Made by a program: the position numbers and the translations under genes
The notes under the pieces: generated by a model
What the model saw: only the letters and a program-made list of their open reading frames with translations
Told to the model about the DNA's origin: nothing
Database searches by the model: none
Part shown: one piece after another, positions 1-5,042 of the stretch
Numbering within the stretch: the stretch's first letter is position 1
Layout: each line of letters opens with the position of its first letter
Assembly: GCA_026983935.1 (NCBI GenBank)
Contig: JALSTC010000824.1
Coordinates: forward strand, 1 to 6,275
Length of the DNA: 6,275 nucleotides
Reading direction: 5' to 3'
Source: Ardenticatenia bacterium
GTDB lineage: Bacteria > Chloroflexota > Anaerolineae > Aggregatilineales > Ch27

Positions 1-1
1 C

Positions 2-217
2 ACTGCGCCGAAGGTGATTCTGATGGCCAACCATGGCCTGATTGCGCTGGGGCAGACTCCGGTGGAAGTGCTGAACATCACGGCGATGTGCGTCAAGGCG
101 GCGGAGATTTTCGCCGGGGCGTGCGCGGCGGGCGAGCCGGTCTTCATGTCACAGGCGGACGTGATGCACATCTACCGGCGGCCTGATGAAGCCTACCGGC
201 GCGAGCGTTTTGTGTGA
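2..217 (+). CDS. Class II aldolase/adducin family protein, C-terminal part (5' end outside window)
   Basis: This is the last 71 codons of a gene that begins before the window; the frame is open from base 2 and ends at TGA 215-217. The visible part starts TAPKVILMANHGLIALGQTP. The ANHG segment matches the place in class II aldolases where the last of three zinc-binding histidines sits, and it is followed by the usual helix (TAMCVKAAEIF) and a tail ending in RRPDEAYRRERFV. Such enzymes cleave ketose 1-phosphates (fuculose-, rhamnulose- or ribulose-type) into DHAP and an aldehyde in the cytoplasm, using a divalent metal. The N-terminal metal ligands and phosphate loop are not in the window, so the substrate cannot be read. 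The ASRT-like gene follows 32 bp downstream on the same strand, probably in one operon. A rhamnulose-1-phosphate-type aldolase is one possibility suggested by that neighbour. The family call is fairly safe; the substrate is open. Confidence 0.8.
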   Translation, partial: TAPKVILMANHGLIALGQTPVEVLNITAMCVKAAEIFAGACAAGEPVFMSQADVMHIYRRPDEAYRRERFV

Positions 218-235
218 TGGCGAAAGGCGCGTAGC

Positions 236-246
236 AAGGGGGAAGG
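236..246 (+). promoter_or_regulatory. Ribosome binding site of the ASRT-like gene
   Basis: A purine-rich AAGGGGGAAGG stretch lies 3 bases before the ATG at 250, with its AAGGGGG part about 7 bases away. It supports this start for a protein whose first conserved block (LWFIPDGYLP) begins only eight residues in. Confidence 0.6.
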
Positions 247-249
247 CAT

Positions 250-633
250 ATGAATGCTGACGGGGCGCGACTGTGGTTTATTCCGGATGGGTATCTGCCT
301 TCGCCGGTCGGGGATGACCCGGCTTATGTCAACCATGAGGCGTTCTGCATCCTGAACGTCACGGGGGAAGATGCCCATCTGCAGATTGACTTCTATTTTG
401 CCGACCGTGACCCGATAGAGAACGTCGCGGTGACCGTCCCGGCCAAACGAAGCGCTCATATACGGCTGGATGATCCGGAGCAGATCGGCGGTTATCGGAT
501 TCCGTATGACACGCCTTACGGTGCGCGCATCCGCTCCGATGTGCCCATTGTGGTGCAGTATTCGCGCATGTACAGCACGACGCATAACATCAGCCTGATG
601 ACCACCATGGCCCATGCCGTCAGCGCCGATTGA
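250..633 (+). CDS. ASRT-like (sensory rhodopsin transducer / DUF1362 superfamily) small-molecule-binding protein
   Basis: A 127-residue soluble protein with no signal peptide or membrane segment. It follows the Anabaena sensory rhodopsin transducer pattern along its whole length: an aromatic W/F-IPDGYLP block (9-17), NHEAFCILN (28-36), DAHLQIDFYF (41-50), VPAKRSAHIRLDD (63-75) and IPYDTPYGARIRSDVPIVVQ (84-103) before a short tail. These are the beta strands of the tetrameric beta-sandwich known from Anabaena. In Anabaena the protein partners a membrane rhodopsin, but comparative work on the superfamily proposed that most members bind small molecules, probably sugar-related. Here there is no rhodopsin and the upstream neighbour is a class II sugar-phosphate aldolase, so a sugar-catabolism accessory or sensor role is the better inference. 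Its biochemical activity is unknown. Full length for the family and preceded by a strong Shine-Dalgarno sequence. Confidence 0.88.
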   Translation: MNADGARLWFIPDGYLPSPVGDDPAYVNHEAFCILNVTGEDAHLQIDFYFADRDPIENVAVTVPAKRSAHIRLDDPEQIGGYRIPYDTPYGARIRSDVPIVVQYSRMYSTTHNISLMTTMAHAVSAD

Positions 634-669
634 GGGGGCGGTTCGCCGGGATGAGCATCGCACGACACG

Positions 670-699
670 GCAGGGGCGGGTCTGGCAACCCGCCCCTGC
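670..699. terminator. Perfect 12-bp GC hairpin between convergent genes (bidirectional terminator or dispersed palindrome)
   Basis: GCAGGGGCGGGT (670-681) and ACCCGCCCCTGC (688-699) are exact reverse complements around a 6-base loop (CTGGCA). The hairpin lies in the 99-bp gap between the ASRT-like gene and the second aldolase, which converge on it. Neither side has a run of T, so it is not a canonical intrinsic terminator, although the stem should be very stable. A REP-like dispersed palindrome is an alternative. Confidence 0.6.
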
Positions 700-732
700 G
701 CGATCATGATGCCCTTTCATGCCTGGCAGTGG

Positions 733-1344
733 CTACCACTTGCTGTAGGCTTCGCTGTGCTTGCGGTATTCGATGCGTTCCTCGCCGAGCAGGTGCGCTT
801 CCAGAATGATATCGCTGGCTTCTTCCAGCGCGGAAACCCAGTGGAAGGCTTCCTCCAGCGTCTGGCCGGTGGAAAAGCAGCCGTGCCCGCGCATCATCAC
901 GATCTTGTATTCGCGCAGGGCGTCGGAAATCACGTCGGCCATTTCCTGGGAGCCAGAAGAATATTCGCTGGAAACGACCGGCACTTTATGCAGCAGGTAG
1001 GACCCTTCCACATCAATGGGGATGATCGCATCGCGGCTGAGGCTCAGGGCGATGGCCGTGCGCGGGTGGCAGTGGATGACGGCCAGCGCGGAGGTTTTCT
1101 GGTAAATGGCGCGGTGAACGATCAGTTCGGTGCTGGCGCGGGTGATGCCGCTGTCGGTGTGGTAGAGGCTGGTTTCGACGAAATCTTCCGGCTTCAGGCG
1201 GCCAAGCTGTGCCCCCCGCCGCTTGATGATCACACGGCTGCCTACACGCACACTGATATTGCCGCCGTGTGAGCTGGTGAGCTGCCCGACGTAAATATCG
1301 CGCCCGATGTCTCGGAACTGTTCATAGAGGCGCTGATCAATCAT
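733..1344 (-). CDS. Class II aldolase (fuculose-1-phosphate aldolase-like)
   Basis: A 203-residue zinc aldolase of near-standard length. Its key residues fall almost at E. coli FucA numbers: GGNIS at 27-31 with N29 for the phosphate loop, S71-T72-E73 with E73 the catalytic acid/base and metal-site residue, H91-x-H93 and H154 (RGHG) as zinc ligands. The expected reaction is retro-aldol cleavage of a ketose 1-phosphate to DHAP and an aldehyde, in the cytoplasm. The loop that reads TPTG in FucA is KRRG here (41-44), so threonine 43 is replaced by arginine and substrate preference may differ. The ATG overlaps the stop of the upstream oxidoreductase by four bases (ATGA), and AAGGA sits 8 bases before it inside that gene, so the two are translationally coupled. 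It is clearly different from the aldolase fragment at the left edge. Family is certain; substrate (fuculose-, 5-deoxyribulose- or other phosphate) is not. Confidence 0.88.
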   Translation of the reverse strand: MIDQRLYEQFRDIGRDIYVGQLTSSHGGNISVRVGSRVIIKRRGAQLGRLKPEDFVETSLYHTDSGITRASTELIVHRAIYQKTSALAVIHCHPRTAIALSLSRDAIIPIDVEGSYLLHKVPVVSSEYSSGSQEMADVISDALREYKIVMMRGHGCFSTGQTLEEAFHWVSALEEASDIILEAHLLGEERIEYRKHSEAYSKW

Positions 1345-3146
1345 GCTCCGCTTCCTTCCACCTCTGCAGCCAGTGTATCCAGTTCAAGTTCTTTGAGCTT
1401 CTCCGGCGTCGGCACGCCGTTTTCGTCCCAGCCCCGGAATTCGTAGAATTCCTTCAGCATGGGGTCCAGATTGACCACGTATCCCGCGCTGGGGCCGTCG
1501 GGCACGGGTTCCTTGAGCAGGCGCTCCGGCAGGGTATCATCGGCGCGGGTGAAGCCCTCACGTAGATTATACAGCCGCTCCAGATTCCACACGCGCTCCC
1601 CGACGCGCATCAGATCATCGGCGGTGAATTCGATGCCCGTGATGGCAGAAAGTACGCGGGCGAAGTATTCCTCCGCAACGGCCATGTTGGTGAACTTGCA
1701 GAGCACCAGGCTGTCAATGACCGCCGCCGAGTCCTGGTGTGTGGCGACGATGCCGGCCTTGCCCTGGCTTGCCAGGCGGTCAATGAGGCGGGGCAGCGCC
1801 AGCACTTCCGGGCCGAGCATGTTGCCGCGCATATGGCAGCCGCCCCGGTTGGACGTGGCGAACAGCAGCCCCTGGCCCTGCATTCCGCGTGGATCGTAGG
1901 CGGGGAGTTCCAGCTTCTTGGCGCTCATCGAGAGTTCGGGCACGCCGTGTGCGGCGGCGAAGCGGTAGCTGCCCTCGGCCATTTCATCGCCCAGTCCTCG
2001 CCGGTAGGCGATGTCGCGGATGGCGTCATGCAGCAGGTCGGCGCGGCCAAAGCGCAGTTCGGTATCCAGCACGCCGCGCTCGGCCATTTCCATGGCGCAG
2101 CCGATGGTGCTGCCGGTGGAGATGGTGTCCAGCCCCAGATCATTGCAGAGATAGTTGGCCTCGGCGATGATTTCCAGGTCGTCAACGCCGCACTGTGCGC
2201 CGAAGGCCCAGGTGGTTTCATACTCCGGCCCTTCGCCCTCGGCATGGCTGGTCCTGGTCAGGCGCGTGCAGGCGATGGGGCAGGCCCAGCAGGCGTGTTT
2301 ATCCACCAGAATGGTATCGCGCATTCGCTCACCGCTGATGGCCTCGGCGTGCTCAAACTGGCTGGCCTGGAAGTTGCGCGTCGGCAGCGCGCCGATTTCG
2401 TTGACGACGTTCATCACCACCGCCGTGCCGAACTGCGGCAGCGCCTGCGAGGTCAGCGGGCTGGCTTTGATCAGCTTGCCCGTCTCATAGAGCATGAAAC
2501 GGAAGCGCTCCGGATCATGGGGTTTGTTGCGCTCATGCCCTTCGACCACGATGGCCTTGAGGTTCTTGCTGCCCATAACCGCGCCCGGCCCGCCGCGTGC
2601 CAGCGAGCGCGTGCCGTCGTTCATGATGGCGGCCATGCGGCTCAGATTCTCGCCCGCCGGGCCGATGCAGAGCACATTGCGGCGGTTGTTGTTCTGTCCC
2701 AGCGCGGCGGTCGTCTCCGAGACTGTTTTACCCCACAGGTGGGCGGCGTCTTCGATGGCGACACCGTCTTTGTTGATGATGATCATGACCGGGGCGGCGG
2801 CTTTGCCGCGCACGATCATCGCGTCATGGCCGGTGCGCTTGAACTGCATGCCCCACCAGCCGCCGCTGTTGGCGTCCAGAATGGTGCCGGTCAGCGGGCT
2901 TTTGGTGCTGACGGAGAAGCGGTTGCTGGTCTGGGAGCCGCTGGCCGTGAGCGGCCCGGCAGCGAAGATCAGCACATTGTCCGGGGAGAGCGGTTCGACT
3001 TCCGGGCCGACCAGGTCCCACAGCAGTCTGGCCCCGAGTCCGCGCCCGCCCAGAAACAGACGGGCCATGTCCATGTCCAGCGGCAGGGTGTTCACCGTCC
3101 CGTCTGTCAGGTTGATATCCAGAATTTTTCCGGCCCAGCCTTCCAT
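1341..3146 (-). CDS. Tungsten-type aldehyde:ferredoxin oxidoreductase (AOR family)
   Basis: A 601-residue cytoplasmic oxidoreductase, matching the roughly 600 residues of the family. It should oxidise an aldehyde to the acid at a tungsten (or molybdenum) bis-pyranopterin site and reduce ferredoxin through one [4Fe-4S] cluster. The N-terminal AOR domain shows GGRGLGA (33-39), SNRFSVSTKSP with R76 and DANSGGWWG with N93, as in Pyrococcus AOR. Cluster cysteines are C286, C289, C293 (CWACPIAC) and C483, against 288, 291, 295 and 494 in Pyrococcus. GPEYET (306-311) and H438 (GGCHMRG) match the active-site Glu and His. Pterin motif one is DLGLD (336-340); motif two is DSLVLC (478-483), with Val for the usual Gly. 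The frame is open to an ATG at 3254, but that lies upstream of a good promoter; the ATG at 3146 gives the family N-terminus (MEGWAGKILDINLT) with AGGGA 9 bases before it. Coupled to the downstream aldolase, which may supply its aldehyde. No ferredoxin or MoaD-like gene is adjacent. Confidence 0.93.
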   Translation of the reverse strand: MEGWAGKILDINLTDGTVNTLPLDMDMARLFLGGRGLGARLLWDLVGPEVEPLSPDNVLIFAAGPLTASGSQTSNRFSVSTKSPLTGTILDANSGGWWGMQFKRTGHDAMIVRGKAAAPVMIIINKDGVAIEDAAHLWGKTVSETTAALGQNNNRRNVLCIGPAGENLSRMAAIMNDGTRSLARGGPGAVMGSKNLKAIVVEGHERNKPHDPERFRFMLYETGKLIKASPLTSQALPQFGTAVVMNVVNEIGALPTRNFQASQFEHAEAISGERMRDTILVDKHACWACPIACTRLTRTSHAEGEGPEYETTWAFGAQCGVDDLEIIAEANYLCNDLGLDTISTGSTIGCAMEMAERGVLDTELRFGRADLLHDAIRDIAYRRGLGDEMAEGSYRFAAAHGVPELSMSAKKLELPAYDPRGMQGQGLLFATSNRGGCHMRGNMLGPEVLALPRLIDRLASQGKAGIVATHQDSAAVIDSLVLCKFTNMAVAEEYFARVLSAITGIEFTADDLMRVGERVWNLERLYNLREGFTRADDTLPERLLKEPVPDGPSAGYVVNLDPMLKEFYEFRGWDENGVPTPEKLKELELDTLAAEVEGSGA

Positions 3147-3196
3147 GTTTTGCCGTCCCTGATGAATACTTAGTAACCGATTGCCTTTGCAGGCCC

Positions 3197-3205
3197 ATTG
3201 TACCA
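3197..3205 (-). promoter_or_regulatory. Extended -10 promoter for the oxidoreductase-aldolase operon
   Basis: On the minus strand the sequence reads TGGTACAAT, a TGn extension followed by TACAAT (5 of 6 matches to TATAAT). No strong -35 is present at standard spacing, which extended -10 promoters tolerate. Transcription would start near 3190, giving a leader of about 45 bases before the ATG at 3146. This argues against the more upstream ATG at 3254. Confidence 0.5.
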
Positions 3206-3296
3206 TAAGATGATTCGAAAATAAACGCAAACCAGTATAAGTAATCAGCACCATGTGTAAGGAAAACGTTTTTCTGCTGCGCGGCCCGGTCGGCGG

Positions 3297-3302
3297 TATA
3301 CT
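3297..3302 (+). promoter_or_regulatory. Candidate -10 box for the 91-residue protein gene
   Basis: TATACT matches TATAAT at 5 of 6 bases and would give a leader of about 35 bases before the ATG at 3344. The -35 region is poor (CTGCTG at 17-base spacing). TATAAG at 3236-3241 is an alternative farther upstream. Weak call. Confidence 0.3.
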
Positions 3303-3343
3303 CCGGGTGTGCGGCAGCGGTTCAGACGAAAGGACGTCACCGG

Positions 3344-3619
3344 ATGGAGACGATTATCGAACAACTGACGGCGCTGTTCCAGGAGACGGGCGAGGCGCAT
3401 CATGCGGCATTTGCGGACAGCGGCGGTGTGGACCCGGAATGGCCGATATGGTACGCGGATTATCTCTATGAGCGGCTGGTCACGCTGCTGGAGGTGAGTT
3501 TCACGAAAAGCGAGCTGATCTACCTCATTGTCATGGCCGACGGGGACCTGCGCCAGAGAGCGCCGGGGGCCAGATGGCCGGCATATTACGCCCGTTTTTT
3601 TGCCGCCCGGTACGGGTAG
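3344..3619 (+). CDS. Conserved small protein of unknown function (91 aa)
   Basis: A 91-residue soluble, probably all-helical protein. Recognisable blocks are an N-terminal helix ending QETGEAHHAAF (13-23), DPEWPIWYADYL (30-41), SFTKSELIYLIVMAD (52-66) and a WPAYYARFFAARY tail (78-90). I recall this pattern of Trp, Tyr and His-His residues from uncharacterised small proteins in several phyla, but I know of no assigned function and do not propose one. The start is supported by GAAAGGA nine bases upstream (3328-3334), and the pattern begins at the first helix, so the gene looks complete. It stands alone: the upstream oxidoreductase is divergent and the downstream methyltransferase is convergent, nine bases away. 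The paired histidines (19-20) and acidic residues could bind a metal, but this is only a suggestion. Confidence 0.8.
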   Translation: METIIEQLTALFQETGEAHHAAFADSGGVDPEWPIWYADYLYERLVTLLEVSFTKSELIYLIVMADGDLRQRAPGARWPAYYARFFAARYG

Positions 3620-3647
3620 CGCAGGCGCTCACGCCCGGCGCTGGCGC
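3619..3647. terminator. GC hairpin at convergent gene ends
   Basis: GCGCAGGCGC (3619-3628) can pair with GCGCTGGCGC (3638-3647) around a 9-base loop with one mismatch and one G-T pair. It starts at the last base of the 91-residue gene's stop codon and runs into the 3' end of the methyltransferase gene. No T-run follows on either strand, so termination is inferred from position and stem strength only. Confidence 0.4.
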
Positions 3648-4372
3648 ATGACCTCGAAGGCCAGGATGGCGGCGGCGGCGGTCGTGCCGAGCGACTGCGC
3701 GAACGCCCGCCCGTAGGGGATCGCCAGCACCACGTCTGCCTGCTCCAGGAAAGAGCGGGTGATGCCGCGTTTCTCCCCGCCGACCAGCAGAAAGAGGGGG
3801 CCGGTCAGATCGGCCTGATAAAGTGGTGTGGCCCGTCTACGGGCGGTCGTGGCGATGATCAGGCCGCGCTCCCGGAAGAAAGCCGCGGCTTCCAGCGCGG
3901 TTTCCGCGATGGCCGTCGGGATGCGTTCCGATGCGCCCGCCGAGGCCCTGGCGACCACCCCGGCGGCGCTCATCCAGTTGCGGGGCCGCACGACCAGCCC
4001 GTCCGCGCCCGCCGCGTAGATGGCGCGGATGGCCTGCCCGAAGTTGAAGGGGTCTTCCACGCCGTCAATCATGACGATGAAGGGCGGCCCTGCCGGGGGA
4101 AGCAGATCGGCCAGCGGGACGAAGCGGCGCGGCCCGACCAGGGCGATCACGCCGCCGTGTGTCTGGCCGGTCGTGTGGCTGGCGATCACGTCCGGCGGCA
4201 CGCGCGCGACGCGGACGCCGAGGTCGGCGGCGCTTTGTGCCAGCCGGGCGAGGTGTCCGCGTTTGTCGCGCCGGGTGCGGTCGATGTAGATCGTGCGCAC
4301 TTCGCGGCTGCCGGAGTCGAGCGCGGCCTGAATGGCGATGTGTCCTTCCAGCACGGCCTGTTCAGTGCTCAT
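3629..4372 (-). CDS. TrmH/SpoU-family RNA 2'-O-methyltransferase
   Basis: A 247-residue SPOUT-class enzyme predicted to methylate a ribose 2'-OH in rRNA or tRNA using S-adenosylmethionine bound in a C-terminal trefoil knot. An N-terminal RNA-binding (L30e-like) part ends with THGGVIALVG (71-80). Motif 1 is DPFNFGQAIR (107-116) with the conserved Asn110 and Arg116; motif 2 is LLVGGEKRGI (195-204) with Glu200; motif 3 is IPYGRAFAQSLGTTAAAAIL (218-237). The usual motif 3 is SLNVS; here it is SLGTT, losing the conserved Asn. RlmB-like 23S rRNA methylation is possible, but the target cannot be read from this. The frame extends to an ATG at 4459, but that lies almost on the promoter. The ATG at 4372 has AGAAGGA four bases upstream and gives the family-like start MSTEQAVLEGHIAI. 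Convergent with the 91-residue gene, divergent from the lipoprotein gene. Confidence 0.88.
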   Translation of the reverse strand: MSTEQAVLEGHIAIQAALDSGSREVRTIYIDRTRRDKRGHLARLAQSAADLGVRVARVPPDVIASHTTGQTHGGVIALVGPRRFVPLADLLPPAGPPFIVMIDGVEDPFNFGQAIRAIYAAGADGLVVRPRNWMSAAGVVARASAGASERIPTAIAETALEAAAFFRERGLIIATTARRRATPLYQADLTGPLFLLVGGEKRGITRSFLEQADVVLAIPYGRAFAQSLGTTAAAAILAFEVMRQRRA

Positions 4373-4464
4373 CGTGTCCTTCTTCGTGGTGACGCTCCCC
4401 ACGCCTGAAGCCGGGGGCTTTCGCGCTGATTTTTCGGTAAGACGGTTATCGCACGGCACGTCAA

Positions 4465-4470
4465 TATTAT
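4465..4470 (+). promoter_or_regulatory. Candidate -10 box of the lipoprotein gene, overlapping the divergent promoter
   Basis: TATTAT on the plus strand (5 of 6) falls in the same AT island as the minus-strand TATAAT. It would give a leader of about 45 bases to the ATG at 4521. No good -35 is seen at standard spacing. Confidence 0.3.
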
Positions 4471-4492
4471 ATCGTCACCGGGAGCCTGTCAG
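4466..4492 (-). promoter_or_regulatory. Promoter of the RNA methyltransferase gene
   Basis: On the minus strand CTGACA (4487-4492, 5 of 6 to TTGACA) is followed after 15 bases by a perfect TATAAT (4466-4471); a shifted TAATAT at 4464-4469 would give 17-base spacing. Transcription would start near 4459, leaving a leader of about 87 bases to the ATG at 4372. Confidence 0.55.
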
Positions 4493-4520
4493 TTGGCAGT
4501 TATCATGAAAGCGCAGCGGG

Positions 4521-5006
4521 ATGATGAAGAAACCGACAAAACGCCATTTGATGCCGATTTTATGGGCAGCGGCGCTGCTGCTGTCGGCCTGCGCGGGAGC
4601 GGCTGCGCCGACTCTGACGCCGACCCCGCTGCCATCGCCCACGCCGGAAGTGGCGATCGTGACCATTGAGCGCGATCCGGACGTCCCGGAACTGCCGTTC
4701 CCCGATAATCCCGATCCGCTGCAGTGCGGCATTCCCATTCAGTGGGGTAACAGCGATAACCGGGCCTGGCTGAACGGCATCTACGAAGGCGAGATGGTGC
4801 AGCCGGAGGTGCTGCTTTATGACAGCCACCTGCGGCATTCGGTGGTCACCAGCGCCCCGCATGGAGCCGAGGTCGAGATTGTGCTCTACCAGCCGAATCC
4901 GGTGCTCGATTTCTACATGGTGCGCATCGTGGGCGCGGAGGGCGAAGGCCTGCGTGAGGGCTGGGTTCCCGCGCCGTTCCTCTCCTTTCAGCCGATCAAT
5001 TCATAG
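4521..5006 (+). CDS. Small lipoprotein with SH3-like C-terminal domain
   Basis: A 161-residue exported protein. A lysine-rich start and hydrophobic stretch (10-23) end in the lipobox L21-S22-A23-C24, so cleavage and lipidation at Cys24 are expected, tethering the protein to the outer face of the membrane. A Thr/Pro-rich linker (31-42, TLTPTPLPSPTP) follows, as is common in surface lipoproteins. Residues 88-156 look like a bacterial SH3-type beta barrel: a YEG turn, VLLYDSHLR, AEVEIVLY, FYMVRIVG and a closing GWVPAPFLSF. Such domains often bind peptidoglycan or other ligands, but no catalytic residues are visible and no function is assigned. Two ATGs are possible, 4521 and 4524; AGCGGG sits immediately before the first, so the second has slightly more plausible spacing. 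Neither changes the mature protein. Divergent from the methyltransferase gene, convergent with the glycosyltransferase gene 18 bp away. Confidence 0.8.
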   Translation: MMKKPTKRHLMPILWAAALLLSACAGAAAPTLTPTPLPSPTPEVAIVTIERDPDVPELPFPDNPDPLQCGIPIQWGNSDNRAWLNGIYEGEMVQPEVLLYDSHLRHSVVTSAPHGAEVEIVLYQPNPVLDFYMVRIVGAEGEGLREGWVPAPFLSFQPINS

Positions 5007-5013
5007 CGGGGAT

Positions 5014-5042
5014 GGGCAGCGGCCTCAGCGCCGCTTCTGCCC
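5014..5042. terminator. GC hairpin between convergent lipoprotein and glycosyltransferase genes
   Basis: GGGCAG (5014-5019) pairs with CTGCCC (5037-5042) and CGGC (5020-5023) with GCCG (5030-5033), leaving a 3-base bulge and a 6-base loop. It covers the 18-bp gap and the last codons of the glycosyltransferase gene. No T-run is present on either strand, so a bidirectional terminator role is inferred. Confidence 0.4.

Noticed and set aside
250..633. Photosensory function for the ASRT-like protein
   Set aside because: No rhodopsin or retinal gene is visible, and the superfamily is mostly found outside photosensory settings.
193..720. 175-codon minus-strand open frame opposite the ASRT-like gene
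   Set aside because: Arg/His-rich antisense sequence that also spans the hairpin; the plus-strand gene matches a known family end to end.
706..1272. 188-codon plus-strand open frame opposite the second aldolase
   Set aside because: The minus-strand aldolase has a full set of metal ligands; the plus frame shows only Gly/Ala/Asp-rich antisense sequence.
1737..3173. Long 478-codon open frame on the plus strand
   Set aside because: It is antisense to the oxidoreductase gene, has low-complexity Ala/Gly/His/Arg-rich composition and no recognisable motif; it is a by-product of high GC in the real gene.
3147..3254. 36-residue N-terminal extension of the oxidoreductase
   Set aside because: It would be encoded upstream of and across the extended -10 promoter, and AOR proteins begin at the MxGWxGKIL block encoded from 3146.
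4373..4459. 29-residue N-terminal extension of the RNA methyltransferase
   Set aside because: The upstream ATG falls at the predicted transcription start with no ribosome site, while the ATG at 4372 has AGAAGGA before it.
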